A stretch of DNA of 64,000 nt from Rehmannia glutinosa (lineage: Eukaryota > Streptophyta > Magnoliopsida > Lamiales > Orobanchaceae): contig CM071930.1 in NCBI GenBank assembly GCA_016081115.2, positions 29,527,641 through 29,591,640 on the forward strand. The letters run 5' to 3'. Both the position numbers and the translations under genes were made by a program. Below the pieces are notes generated by a model, which worked only from the letters and a program-made list of their open reading frames with translations, did not search any database and had not been told where the DNA came from. Within the stretch, counting starts at the first letter, position 1, and every line of letters begins with the position of its first letter. Shown piece by piece: positions 1 through 11,739 of this stretch.

Positions 1-265
1 GTTATGCAATTTTCGGTGCAATTTTACTTTCTTTGTGCAATTTTCGGTGCAATTTTTAACTCGGAGGAATTGGACTGCTCAAGTTTTTTCTCATGCAAAA
101 TACACAACTTTTTTTTTAATTTTTCAGTTGACCTCTAACCGAACCAAAAAACCAAATTTTCAGTTCTATTTTTAACCGAACTGAAATTAATAGTTAAGTT
201 CGATTTCGGTTTTGGATTTTGGCCAACCGAAATTTTGATTTGGTTTGGCCGAACGAACACCCCTA
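1..265. mobile_element. Right end of a hAT-type MITE
   Basis: The stretch is full of 'accgaac/ttcggtt' words and ends at about 265 with CGAACACCCCTA. That ending is the common plant hAT MITE terminus (TAGGGGTGTTCG read on the other strand). The left end and the left target duplication lie outside the window. The family is inferred from the terminal sequence only. Confidence 0.5.
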
Positions 266-779
266 ATCACCCTCAATAATCACATGTGTCCACCCTTATC
301 AAAGGATCTCTAACCGTCAACTGTATTTTTGTGGGTATTTACAATATTTTAGAAGAACATTTAGAGGAATTCACGATTCAACTACAACAGTAATTCTATA
401 TTTCACTCTAAATTGGAATATTCCATTTTTATTCTTTGTTATATTGAAATAATATATTTATTAATTAATAATTTAGCATATATATTTATATGTTTATATA
501 TTAATGTTTAATATTTAGTTTTATTTAATAAAGTTAAATGTAAATATACTTTGCATTAATTTTAAAATTGATTAATTTGAAAAATTATATACGAATCCTT
601 GGAAAACAATAAATTTGATTTGAACATAAAATTAATATTTCTTAATATATACTTAACAAAAGCATAAATTACATGATAAATGCAATTAATTTTCTAAATT
701 AGAAAACTCCTCCCACAAATGATCAATCAATGTATTTCGAAGGGCCATGTTAGCATTTTTGTCTTTAAATTTTCAATAT
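266..779. other. AT-rich spacer without a gene
   Basis: Very AT-rich, with poly-A/T runs and no codon-like pattern on either strand. It lies just beyond the C-terminal end of the minus-strand Harbinger transposase and may be that element's flank or terminal region. No terminal inverted repeat was found by eye. Confidence 0.4.
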
Positions 780-2290
780 CATGCAAGAAATGTTTGAAAT
801 TGAATTGTTTCAATTGTCACCATTTCGACACCTGGAGTTGACACTTCTTTCACAACTTCAACTGGTGCATTAAGGTCTCGTTCATCCTCAATTATCATAT
901 TGTGTATAATAATGCATGCAGTCGGTATATCTTCCAAATCACTCTTCCTCCAAAAACGTGTTGGATTTGACACAATTGCAAATTGACTTTGTAGAACTCC
1001 AAATGCACGTTCTACATCTTTCATGCATGATTCTTGTTTCATTGTAAAATACTTCTTCTTTGGAATACGTGAGTAGAGGTGTCGGTTCTGCCTCTCACGG
1101 TCTCATGGGTCGAGTCGACCAACCCGATAATTTTTCTTGGTTTTTGGGTTGTAATTTTTAGGCCCAAAAAATCTTTGGTCCTATTTGGTCTGGCCCATTT
1201 GACCCAAAAATCTAGACAAACCCAATTGGCCCGAAATTTACAGTGTATTTTCATGGGTTGGGCCAAACTAGGCTCCAAAACTAGCGATATGGTTACTATT
1301 TCACCCGACCTAGCCTGACACATTTTTTCTCTTGGCCCGCCCCTTAATTTTGACATGACTCTATGTGGGTCATGAATAGTTTTTACAAGTGTGGACAATT
1401 TGGGATATATACCATCCGCTAAATAATATCCCATATTGTCCGATTTTTCTTGAATGACATAATGTGCGGGTGGGGAAATACCTCTAGCAAGGCCAGAAAA
1501 AAGATGAGATATTTCTAATACATTAGTATCATTATTATATCCTGGCATACCGAACTATGCATGCCATATCCAATTATAATAATCAACAACAATTTCAAGA
1601 ATAATATAATAGTATTGGATCTCCACTTCGACCTACAGATTGCCCCCGCCCACGCTTTGTTGGATAATTTTTCTACATCCAATGCATGCAATATAGACTA
1701 CCAACATTCTTGGGAAGCCACATTACTTTTTACCAATATAAAGTAATCTAGCAACATCACTGACATTTGGCGATCTTAGACATTGCTCTTATATATTTCC
1801 ATAATTGCACGACAAAATTTCTTGACACATTCAACTGCAGTAAACTCTCTAATATTGTTGTACTCATCAACCACATCTGCTGGCATTTCATATGTTAATG
1901 TCCAAAAGGCAGCTGCTACATTTTAAAGTGTAGACAATCCAAGTCTCCTAGCCATATTCCTTCGTTTCACAAAGTAACTATCATGATTTTTAACAGCATC
2001 AACAATACGAAGAAATAAACTTCGAGACATTCGAAAATACCTACGAAACATTGCTTCGTTATATGTTGAATTTTCAGAAAAATAGTCATTGAAATGACGT
2101 TGTGTTGTTGTTTCTCAATCATCATAGATTATACTACGACCAATAATTGAGCCTCCATGGATAGCCATATCATTTTGGTTTACAAAGAATTCGAGTAGGA
2201 TAAGATTGTTTTTGCAAATTTGTTGAGCTATCAATTGTTGCTCTGCATTATAACTATTAATTGTTCAAGTTCATCATCAGATAAGCTTGA
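780..2290 (-). pseudogene. PIF/Harbinger transposase (HARBI1/ALP1-like nuclease), broken
   Basis: Read on the minus strand, pieces in several frames follow the plant Harbinger DDE nuclease in order. An N-terminal part (about 2030-1860) reads like 'RRNMARRLGLSTL' and 'FWTLTYEMPADVVDEYNNI'. The middle (about 1550-1370) has 'PGYNNDTNVLE' and 'MGYYLADGIYPK'. The C-terminal part (1042-780) has 'CMKDVERAFGVLQSQFAIV' and 'ACIIIHNMIIEDE'. The family enzyme cuts and joins Harbinger and Tourist DNA ends at TWA targets. The copy is disabled by several stops and frameshifts and by a MITE inserted at 1075-1362. A decayed ORF1 of the same superfamily lies divergently at 3735-4480, so the two were probably one element. 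Domesticated relatives exist in plants, but the damage argues against function here. Confidence 0.8.
1075..1362. mobile_element. hAT-type MITE inserted in the Harbinger transposase
   Basis: The termini are AGAGGTGTCGG on the left and, inverted on the right, AGAGTCATGTC. The flanking 8-mers ACGTGAGT (1067-1074) and ATGTGGGT (1363-1370) agree at 6 of 8 positions and differ by transitions, as expected of an aged hAT target duplication. Removing the insert and one duplication rejoins the transposase frame between its 'TIHDP' and 'IPKKKYF' segments. The inner sequence is rich in 'ggcccaaa/gggttgggcc', as in the MITE at 27106-27294. Confidence 0.7.
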
Positions 2291-2430
2291 AGATTAAAAT
2301 GCATAAGAATGGCCAACATGATTAGAATTCATCTGTTACATTTTTTGGTTTTGGATGAGGAAAATAAATAAGTTTGTGCATGAGATGAATTATGAGGATT
2401 AAATGCTTTTTAAATATCTCAAAATTGAAA

Positions 2431-2700
2431 GATTGGATCTACACCATCCATTCTGATTTTCTTTACATCTATACCATTGAATACTTATCCTATTTTAGAA
2501 TTACAAGACTCAATCACACCATCCATTCTGATTTTTTTTTTACATCCACACCTTTAAATACTTATCCAATCTTAGAAGATTCAATCTACACTATCTATTC
2601 TGATTTTTTTTACTTCTACACCGTTGAATACTTATCTAATCTTAGAATTATAAGATTCAATCTACACCATTAATTCTGATTTTTTTACATCTATACCATT
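2431..2700. repeat. Imperfect tandem repeat, about 75-bp unit, four copies
   Basis: Units start near 2431, 2508, 2578 and 2654. Each carries the series 'gattcaatctacaccat', 'ttctgatttttt', 'acatctacacc', 'gaatacttatc' and 'aatcttagaa'. The spacing is 70-77 bp. The block lies in the spacer between the two divergent Harbinger genes. No coding potential is evident. Confidence 0.8.
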
Positions 2701-2748
2701 ATAAATATACTTTCGCACATGCTATTAGTCATATTTACATATATCATA

Positions 2749-3497
2749 CAGAGTTATGCATGGTCCGAGATAGTCCAGAGAATTTAGAAATCTTCAGAAC
2801 CATCATGAAGTTCAGAGATTCCAAAATTGAGTCTCCAGAACGAACCATAGAGAAACAATCTCCTTCTCGAATCATCCTAAAAGTTCGGGAAGATTCGGGA
2901 TGGAGATTCGGTTTTATGGGACAAAGATAAGATGATTTAGAATGGTATGGAGAAATAAAAAATCGAGAGATTAGTCATAAATAAAACACATAAAAAGGGG
3001 GAAGGAAAATCAATTTAAAATCACCCAACGGTTATACTTTCAATCTTTTTTATTATTCAGGCAATCCTCAAATAGATACTAAAACTATAATAGATAATAC
3101 AATCTTGAATTCTAAAACCATAATAAAGAATACAACCCCAAATTCTAAGAACATAACAGATAATATAATTTCTAATCACTTAACTAATTTAAATTCAATT
3201 AGTGTTTCTTGATTGGAGGATGAATTTAGTTATGATATTTACTAAGTAAAATATTGACGGGTAAAACTGTTTACCACAAATCAAATATAATTGTTTAATT
3301 TAATGCATCCAAGTACATTTATATAAATAGAGTTTGAAAAATTCGGATGGTTCTTAGTATGGATATTTGAAAAATCTCCACGACCGTACCATAAAAAAAT
3401 TCGGGATGGTTCGGTTTGGGAAAAGTCAAAAATCGAGATATTTTTGGTTCGATTATTTTTCGGTTCTAGTAATCTCCATGTCTCGTGCACAACCCTA
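2749..3497. mobile_element. Non-autonomous hAT-like element, 749 bp, with perfect 8-bp target duplication
   Basis: The 8-mer ATATCATA occurs at 2741-2748 and again at 3498-3505. Directly inside it the ends are inverted: CAGAGTTATGCATG on the left and, read inverted, TAGGGTTGTGCACG on the right (10 of 14 alike). Subterminal 'agaacc/ggttcgg' words are also inverted. No transposase is encoded. A small internal tandem repeat lies at 3081-3179. Confidence 0.75.
3081..3179. repeat. 33-bp tandem repeat, three units, inside the hAT-like element
   Basis: Units beginning at 3081, 3114 and 3147 share 'aaaacyataatarakaataca' followed by 'aattct'. The third is the most diverged. It lies in the AT-rich middle of the 2749-3497 element. 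Confidence 0.65.
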
Positions 3498-3734
3498 ATA
3501 TCATATCTTATCACTATCTTTGTTTATCTTATTACTCTATTTCTTTACCTAAGATGGTTTTCTCAAAATTCTAATTACACTCTTGATGAAGAATGACACT
3601 TTTGTCACATGTATGTTGATATTTCATAAGATTCATAAATACGTGTATACCAAAAAAAAGAACAGATTTTGGAATCATTTTACGGAGGCCCACAACTAAA
3701 ACAAACCAAACCCATCTATGCCTGATTGAACCCA

Positions 3735-4480
3735 AAGATCAATTGAAAGTCGCATGCAAGCAATATTCTCCATTGCTTCAAAACTAAAAGGATGTGTACA
3801 ACAAGTTGGATATATTAAGCCAAGTGATTATTACGAACAAGATATTGTAAGGAATTATTCATATGTTTTTTCATTTATCTTATTAATTTTAATATATTTT
3901 ATTCAATATGCGGTTAGACCATGCAAAACAACTAATGATGTTAGATTCAGAATATTCGGAAGGATTCAAGTTTGAGCATGTATGGTCCATTATGAAAGAT
4001 TTTGTGAAGTTTAAATGTATAACACAAAAATTCCTACCACAAAGGTCTTCATCCTAATTAGATACGGTGCCAGAGTCATTAATCTCACATGATCTTTGGT
4101 ATATCTTCAATTTCTCTTAATATAAGTAATGAAAATGGCGGTTTTTACTGCATCATCACATCGTCCAGAGGGTATGAAAAAATCTAAACTTAAGAGGAGA
4201 AAAAGACAAAGATAAGATTATTGTTTTAAACATGATTAGAGAAAAAAATTAAAAACTCTGAGATTTATTAGAGAGCTCAGTCACCAATAAGGATCATGAT
4301 ATTTATATACAAATGTAAAATATTGAAGCACAAAAGCAAAATCTTGAAGCAAAAAGAGATTGGTGAAGTGACTCAAATGGAAGCCGATAAAGTTTTTTAA
4401 TGATAGATATAGAAATCATTTTTGATCCCAATCGACGTGAGTACTTTCAAAAAGAACAAATAAGAATTATGTTGAAAAGA
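3735..4480 (+). pseudogene. Harbinger ORF1: Myb-like protein with NAM-associated C-terminal domain, broken
   Basis: Three ordered blocks match the plant ORF1 family, often annotated as NAM-associated C-terminal or 'glutathione S-transferase T3-like'. The first reads 'KLKGCVQQVGYIKPSDYYEQDI' in part (3783-3845), as in the family's 'RGCVRQ...NPSGASEQDI'. The second, after an AT-rich intron-like gap, reads 'HAKQLMMLDSEYSEGFKFEH' (about 3920-3985). The third has 'RPEGMKKSKLKRRKRQR' (about 4170-4220) and 'FDPNRREYFQKEQIRIM' (about 4420-4470). ORF1 proteins bind element DNA and work with the transposase. The frame is broken by stops, and the N-terminal Myb/SANT region is missing or too decayed to see. 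It runs divergently from the transposase at 780-2290. The right edge is cut by a copia LTR at 4486. Confidence 0.75.
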
Positions 4481-4485
4481 AACTC

Positions 4486-4827
4486 TGTTGGAGAAACGGT
4501 ATGGTGTATATCAAAATGGCTACGGAAATTTGAGCGAGTACAAGATGAAAGCGTAATGTCCGTGACAAGAATTAGACTCTTTCTCTAAGACAAGATTACC
4601 ATGCTCGCTGTCAGTACAAAATATGGCAATCGTCTCCTTAGATACAACGACAACTTTCTTGCGATAATTGCACTAGAAATCGCAACAACAACAAACACTA
4701 TGATGTTTTTCGAACTCTTTTTTATGGACTTATGCGGAAAAAATAACAGAGTTCGAGATATTCAAATCCAAAATGAGTTCTAAGGGACTCTTATTTGTTG
4801 AACTTCTAAGTGCCCCTTCATATTGGG
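4486..4827 (-). mobile_element. Copia element A, far end of its LTR (left of the nested insertion)
   Basis: Read on the minus strand the piece ends CTCCAACA at 4486. It carries the same late-LTR words as the related plus-strand LTR at 23517-24659: 'tatcttagaggcg', 'gtctta', 'ttctaa' and 'agccattttt' followed by a final 'tccaaca'. The rest of the LTR resumes at 15140 after copia element B, so B inserted into this LTR. Confidence 0.65.
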
Positions 4828-6364
4828 TGTTGGGAAATTTATTGTTTAGATTTTGATGAATGCCATGTAAAACTTAGATTAGAAGTTGGCACCCCATTTT
4901 CCTTATAATTCTCATTGTAATAGATAGGGCACAGGAATACAAGAAGTCAATCAAGAAGTGAAATAAAGACTCATTGAGGAACAATTGAGTATGGCCAAGA
5001 AAGAAAATCAAGGACTCGATCAAGGAGTATCGGTACGTGATATAGGCTGTATGAAGGGTCGGTCAAGTCAACTCAAGAAGCCAAGTCTCAAGTTGAAGTG
5101 ACGGATAAGTCATCCATTGATTGGAAGCTAACTTCAAAGTCGCACGGGAATAAAAGATCTGCGGTCAAGTCGAGACAATCGAACGAGATCCGTTGATAAA
5201 AGTCAAGAATGTTACTCGAATAGTAACCATAAAGTTGTCGAGAGATAAAGTGTTAGTTCCGATTGTGTGCAAAAGGAACAAACCAATGGGAAGCACCGCA
5301 CCAAGTGTCGAGACGCTTTTTGATGTTGCAAGACATTAAATACGAGGAAATGTCAACATCAATGATGCGACAAGACAAGCCAACAAACACAGTGACTTTT
5401 GAAAATCAGCTATCTCTTCAACGGGGCGATTTTTGAAAAGTTCACTATAAAAGGCCGGAATCACATTAAGAAAAGGTTACTGAACCTAGCACACCCCGAG
5501 AAATCAAGCAATATCAAATCAGTAACCTCGCAATATATTCTCAAGTTATTCAAGCAAAATCCTCAAGCTTAAATCTCGAAGGAAATCGATCCACACCAAG
5601 TCAAGGAAAGACAACTTCAAACTTTGAAGAGGAAACTTTTGAAGAATCAAAAGGGGTCTACTTTCAAAGGAGGATTGTAGGAAGGTTCAAGAGTCGAACC
5701 AATCTCAAGTTATTGGAGGGCTTCGTGATCAAATCTAAGAAGCTTGGGAAAGTAAGTAGCAAGCGGCCTACCTGCGAAGAAGGCAGTCGGACGAGAAGCC
5801 ACTTTGTGTGACCAAGGCATCTCGGTGGCCGAGTCCATGGATCAAGTCACCGCGTGATCAAGACTTGTCTCTAGACCCGATAACAACTTTGTACTCGATC
5901 ATTACTTAGTGGATTTCTCCGGGAGTTGGAGAAGAGAGGAGTAGAAGAATTACCCCATCTTCGAACCTCTATAAAATTTACTTGTGTCATTTACATTTCA
6001 AAGATATTTACATTCCCGCACACATATTTAATATTTCTTTGATAATTGGCTATCCAAGCGATAATTAACAAAGTGCTAAAACCAAGTGTTAAAACAAAGT
6101 TAAATCAAATTCAAGGGTGTTAAGTCTTATTGAAAAACTCATGATGTGACCCGAGTTAAGGTTTAGTCTAAATAATTAAGTTATTCCATCGCGGCTCTAT
6201 CGAGTCATTGAGTGGCTAACTCTATTTGATTAACTAACTTAGTGTCCCTCAAGGACTTAGTTGTGTAATTAACTCTGTAATATTTTAAAAGGACTAAAAT
6301 CAAAAAAGTTGGTAAGGTTTATTTAACCCCCTTCTAAACCTTACTCACCCCTTGGGGACCTACA
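4828..6364 (+). repeat. 5' LTR of copia B
   Basis: It begins TGTTGGGAAATTTATTG and ends GGACCTACA. A TATA box (ACTATAAAAGG, about 5444) sits about 620 bp in. The partner is 13596-15134. The two copies align throughout but differ by many short insertions and deletions as well as substitutions. Confidence 0.9.
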
Positions 6365-6366
6365 AG

Positions 6367-6377
6367 TGGTATCGAGC
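6367..6377 (+). promoter_or_regulatory. Primer-binding site of copia B
   Basis: TGGTATCGAGC lies two bases after the LTR and matches the usual plant initiator-Met site TGGTATCAGAGC except for one missing base. It would prime minus-strand DNA synthesis. Confidence 0.8.
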
Positions 6378-6479
6378 GGTTGGTTCATTGAGCCTTCCGC
6401 ATTGGTTCTTGAACTAGATCTCAATCTTTCAAAAAAAACTTTTAACACTTGCTTTCTCAAAAGATATTTTTATTCAGCA

Positions 6480-7856
6480 AAGTTATTATCATGAGGCAAA
6501 TTTGACACGCATTCCTATGTTCACTATTGAGGAGTTTGATGACTGGAAAATTCGTATGTAGGCTCATCTATCTGCTTTACATGATGAAATGAGGCTAGTG
6601 ATAGAGGATGGACTCTGCAAATCGAAAGTGAACACAAAGAAGGAGAGCAACAAAAGGTGAAGAAAGGCTGTAGGAAGAACCGACCTTAGTTGAAAAACCA
6701 AGGACTGAATGGACGAATGATGACAGAAAGAGATACAACTTGGACAACGTGGCCAAGGATATTCTTTACAAGACTCTGGACAAAGCAATGTTCAATAAAG
6801 TCAAATCATGCAAAACAACAAAAGAGATATGGGATAAACTAACCTTTTGTGAAGGATCATAGCAAATTATCATTTGTTGTTCAAAAGTTTGAAAACTTTA
6901 AAATGCTTGCGGGTGAGACAATGGATCAAACGGATCTTTGGATTCTGAGAAAAAATAAATGAGCTTTCGACTTGGAAAAGAATACACACAAAAAGTGATG
7001 TGTATGAAGATTAGGAGCCTCCCAGCTGAATGGGAAATGAAGACCATGGCTTTAAGGCACTCGATGGACCTATCAAAAACATCCAATCATGAGATATTCT
7101 CAGACCTCAAAGCTTATGAGTTTGAGCTGAGAAGAAAGGATCAAGAGGAGACAGTTGTACCCAAAACAGCTGCACTTATAGTCAAGGATGGGAAGAGAGT
7201 TGAGGTCAAGGAAGCCATTGACCGAAGGAAATTGCCCTGATGGTCAAAATATTCAATAAATTCTTCAACAAGAACTACAAAAGAAACAAATGTGAATCCT
7301 CAAGGAGACATTCAGCTCCCTCCAAGTCAAGGGAAGATAGGCCAACCAAGAGAGCTGAGCATCAAAAGGATGAATATCAGAGAGTTGATAACCCAAGAAC
7401 GGAAAGAGCTGATCAAAGAGCTGAGAACCTGTGTTGGAACTGTAGATAACCAAGACACTTTGCTATTGACTGTCCATATCCAGTAGTCAATAAATACATG
7501 AATGAAGAAGAAAGAAGAGTCTTCAGAGAAAGAAGACAGGAAAATAAAAAGGCCAGGCTATGTTGGTGCAGAAGGCTGCGAGACAAGCTAAGTCTAAAGA
7601 AGCGGACTCGAGAGAGTAGTGAAGGCGACTACTCAAGTGATTACGAAGAAGAAGCAATGATTTGTCTAATGGCTAAAGTACAAGATCAACTCGACCAAGA
7701 AGAAGATGAGGTACACTCTAACTCATCTCACTCAGTTCTAGTGATAGTGATTGTGACACACACACACACTTCATCACCCACTGATCTTTATGATTCATTA
7801 GGCAAAATGATGAAAGATTTTGAGCATATTAAATCCTCACGCACTATTAAATGAGA
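6480..7856 (+). pseudogene. Copia B Gag, broken
   Basis: Translations in shifting frames follow copia Gag: 'FTIEEFDDWKIRMQAHL' (about 6520-6570), 'NLDNVAKDILYKTLDKAMF' (about 6735-6795), then 'FENFKML' and 'GETMDQT' (about 6885-6930). A basic region follows (7240-7420). A zinc knuckle at 7432-7473 keeps the C-x2-C-x4-H-x4-C spacing but has a stop between the second Cys and the His. An acidic tail, 'SSDYEEEAMICLMAKVQDQ', ends the piece. Copia Gag packages the element RNA in cytoplasmic particles. Numerous single-base shifts disable this copy. Confidence 0.75.
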
Positions 7857-8127
7857 AAAACGACCCATTTCTCAAAGCGAACTCACGGTGACTAAGGAGA
7901 TGAGTACTCTAAGTCACATAGGATGAGAACAAAGAGTGAAGGTGAGAATGTTAAACTAATAGCGAGAGATAGTTTGCTATAGAAAAGAGGAAAATTATCT
8001 CAAAAATGTGATTGCATCATTTACAAAGGCATCTAAATCATTGGATGACCTTATTATCAGCCAAAACGAATGTGGAGATAAAACAGGCATATGATTCAAT
8101 TCCTTTGTACACAGTCAAACTCCCAGA

Positions 8128-8643
8128 ATGATTTTGGAAAAAGGATCTTCAAGTAATGAAGCATCTCAAAAATCCAAGACACCAAATGTTGCACCCACTT
8201 TTACTCCAAAGCACAATCACAAACAAATTGGCCTTGGATATAAAGGAAAAGGAAAACAGTCAGTTGAGTATGCTGAGAGGACAGCTGAGAAGAAATCCAG
8301 CAGAGTTCCTCAGCAAACTCCAAATAGGAAGTACTCTGTAAAGAACAAACAGAGCTACCAAAAACCCCAGAAGTTTTATCAAAGAAACACATATGATGGG
8401 AATGGTAGAAACTACCCAAGCCAAGCTGATTGGAATAATGTGAAATATCAGCAAAGACCTATGGAATATAAGCCCAAATGGCAAAGGCCTAGAACTCAGC
8501 AAAGGTCATTCCAAAGGAAAAAGAGCTATCATCAGCACGCATATGCACCCAAGCACTACACTAAGAAATATCACAACTACCCAAAGAAGGCAATTGCTAA
8601 AACACACACACATATACATCTGACAAAAGAGACAGATGTATGA
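8128..8643 (+). pseudogene. Copia B basic linker between Gag and protease
   Basis: An open stretch of 171 codons is rich in Lys, Gln, Tyr, Asn and Arg, with words such as 'QIGLGYKGKGKQS', 'NKQSYQKPQKFYQRN' and 'YHQHAYAPKHYTKKYHNYPKK'. Similar low-complexity basic linkers stand between the zinc knuckle and the protease in long copia polyproteins. It lies about 200 bp before the protease motif. No enzymatic motif is present. I regard it as one piece of the broken polyprotein, not a separate gene. Confidence 0.6.
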
Positions 8644-8819
8644 ACCTAAAGCCCCCAAGCAATTTGCCAAAGTGAGTTATGATTATGGCACAGATAGATG
8701 GAAACCTCTTAGAGTCAAGTCATTTGGCTATAGGTTGGTTGGATCATCTTACAACACTAACCCCTCAGGACCCAGACAAGCATGGGTACCTAAAAACTAA
8801 TTTCCTGATTGCGATTCAA

Positions 8820-10330
8820 GGAGCAGTGAAGTGCCAAGAAACCTGGTACATGGATAGTGGTTGTTCCAGACACATGACAGGAAACAAGAAAAATTTGTCA
8901 AAATTCAAGGAGATTAGAGGCGCAAAAGTCATATTTGGAGGAAATGAAACTCCAGGGGAAATAAGAGGCAATTTGGATCCATCAAGAAAAATGGATTAGA
9001 AATCATAGATGTTGCATATGTTGAAGGTCTCAACTTCAACACCTTGTTAAGCATCGATCCAACTCGTGACAAGGGCTATAATGTTGGATTCAATATGGGA
9101 GTGTGCCAAATTAAAGATCTTTGAATCAAATGAAATAGTGTTGCAAGGATCCGGACAAAGAACATGTATGTGGTAGGCGGTTGTTGCCACACCAATGCGA
9201 CTTTGTCACGATAGCAAAAAGTGCAGTAGAATCAAGTTAGTTGTGGCACAAGAAGGTGAGTCATCGAACTTCAAGACAATCAATAAACTTGCAAGGAGTC
9301 ATCTTGTGGAAGGATTGCGGACTCGGTGTACAAGAAGAAAAGTGTTTGTGATGCATGCCGGATGGGAAAGCGGATCAAATCATCATTCAAAGAAAAGCTG
9401 TCGCTTCTTCAACAAGGATATTGCATCCGTACACATGGATTTATTTGGTCTGTTGAACCGGCCGGACATAAGTGGAAAGAAATAAAGTTTAGTGGTGGTG
9501 GATGATTATTCAAGATATACATGGACAATCTTTATGTGCAAAAAAATAAATGTTGCGAAATTACCACGATTGATGAGAAAGAGTTCAAAATGAGAAGAGT
9601 CAAACCATTATAAAGATAATGTCGATAGAGAAGGCGAGTTTGTCAATGGGATAATAACTCGATATGTGTTGAAAATGGTATTGCTCATGAATTATCTGCG
9701 ACAAGAACTCCGCACAAAATGGAGTAGCGAGAAAGAAGAAACAAAACTCTCAAGGAAGGCTGCGGGGACCATGTTAGGCGGAAGGTTTGAAGTTTGCTAA
9801 AAGATTTTGAAATTTGAAGCCATAAACAACGCATGCTATACTCAAAATAGATGCATGATTAATGAGGCAGTGACAAAGACACCCTATGAAATATGGACGA
9901 GGAGAAAGCCAAATGTTGGGTATTTTAGAATATTTGGATGTAAATGTTTTATCCACAACAATGGCAAAGATAATCTAAAACTTTTGATGCTAAAGGCATG
10001 AAGGTATCTTTTTGGGATACTCGGTGAAAGTAATGCCTATAAGTCTTGAACAAGAGGACTATGGTCACGAGAAGAGTCTATTCATGTGGTTTTGATGAGC
10101 CCAATGTGAATGGAGAAGATATTGAAGAGTTAGGCTGATAAGTTGAATCGACCAACTAGCGAAGAGTCCACATGTTGAAGGCGAAGTTGGAGCAATCAAT
10201 CAAGATGAAGATGAGGCAGTTGAGTCTCAAAAGGCAATTTGGAAAATCTGCGGTGAATGATAATGAAAGAAATTTCTCAAGACAACACGGCTACAAGGCG
10301 ATTGAACCAGGTGATTTACTTCAACCGATG
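8820..10330 (+). pseudogene. Copia B protease and integrase, broken
   Basis: The protease active-site block 'WYMDSGCSRHMTG' is at 8843-8880, with the D-S-G triad typical of copia elements. 'KVIFGGNETPGEIRGN' follows. A degenerate GAG-pre-integrase region with 'NFKTINKLARSHLVEGL' is at about 9270-9320. The integrase core shows 'VHMDLFG' (first catalytic Asp, about 9430-9455) and 'VVVDDYSRYTWTIFM' (about 9490-9540). A 'GIAHELSATRTP' block near 9680-9715 corresponds to the region of the last catalytic Glu. A late core block 'PYEIWTRRKPNVGYFRIFGC' lies near 9880-9945. Frames change repeatedly, so no functional enzyme can be made. Confidence 0.75.
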
Positions 10331-10429
10331 TGAGATGGTTTTGAGGCCATCCACGAGCTAGTCATTGGAGATGTGAGAGATGGTGTAAGAACCAGATCGA
10401 GCTCAACAAGAAGCAATGTTCACTTATTT

Positions 10430-11560
10430 TATTTCCCAAATAGAGCCAAAAATGTGTCCCAAGCATTGGAAGACACCCACGTTGGATTCAAGCCATGCAA
10501 GAAGAGTTGAATCAATTTGAAAGGAACAAAGTATGGGAATTGGTGCAAAGACCAACCTATCAAAATGTTATTGGCACAAAATGGGTTTTCAGACAAGATG
10601 AATGAAGAAGGATCTATGGTAATAAACAAAGCAAGATTGGTAGCCAAAGGGTATTGCCAAGGATAGGGAATAGATTTTGATGAAACATTTGCTCTGTTGC
10701 AAGACTAGAAGCTATAAGGATGTTTCTTGCTTATCTTTGCACACAAAAACTTTAATGTATACCAAATGGATGTGAAAAGTACATTTTTAAATGGATTGTT
10801 GGAAGAAGAAGTCTATGTTGAGCAACCTCCCGGGCTTTGAAGCGAAAGACCATTGGAGATAAGGTGTACAAGCTCAAGAAAGCTCTATATAGATTGAAAC
10901 AAGCACCTAGAGCATGGTATGACACATTGTCTCAATTTCCTAAGCGACAATGGATTCACCAAGGCAAAGTGGGCGAGAACACTCTTGAGAATTCAAGATG
11001 GAGAGAATATCTTGCTTGTTCAAATATATGTGGAAGACATCATTTTGGATCCACAAACAAGAGCTATGTGATAAGTTCTCAAACCTCGAGGCAAGGCAAA
11101 TTTGAAATGAGCATGATGGGAGAGCTGACATTCTTCTTAGGACTTCAAGTTAAATAGGTGAAGAATGGAACCTTCATAAGTCAAACAAAGTACACCAGAG
11201 ATTTAATGAAGAAATTTGGTATGGAAGAAGTCTTACGTGAAAATACCAATGAATACATCGATCAGATGGACATGGATGCGGATGGTAAAGTTGTAGATCA
11301 AACAAGATCTGAGCACTTATTAGATCATTGCTCTTCATCTAACGACAAGCGGGCGGACCTCACCTTTGCTGCGTAGGTGTATGTGCAATATTTCAATCGC
11401 ACCAAAAGAAAGCCATATATTTGACTAAGAGAATCTAAGATATTTGAAGGGATGCGGGAAGTTGGCTTATGGTATCGAATGAAGGTGGATTCAAGCTTAT
11501 TGGTTACTCGGACTACTTCTCTTTGGATGTAGAGTTGTGGGAAAAGTACTTGAGGGAACT
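10430..11560 (+). pseudogene. Copia B reverse transcriptase and RNase H, broken
   Basis: Recognisable blocks in order: 'FERNKVWELVQRP' (about 10518-10556), 'VIGTKWVFR' (about 10567-10600), 'KALYRLKQAPRAWYDTL' (about 10876-10930), then the catalytic block read as Y-V-E-D at 11027-11038 where Y-V-D-D is normal. 'GELTFFLGLQVK' follows (about 11120-11155). RNase H remains include 'FISQTKYTRDLMKKFGM' (about 11170-11225) and a short piece near 11490-11530. Many shifts and stops are present. Confidence 0.8.
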
Positions 11561-11739
11561 TGTCAAATCTGCCCGGTGAGACAGTCATCTGCGCGGCTCC
11601 CAAAGCTGCGGCGAGGCTCGACTCGGCCGGGATCATCACGAGTACGAACAAGCGTAGAATCGATACCATATGTGCGTGATGATGCATTGAAAGAAACTTT
11701 CCCTTTCGATTGAGATGCCCGACCTTGAAGAAGAAAAAC

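Noticed and set aside
7265..8502. Minus-strand open stretches across copia B gag and linker
   Set aside because: They mirror the plus-strand polyprotein remnants, which carry the zinc knuckle and other known motifs.
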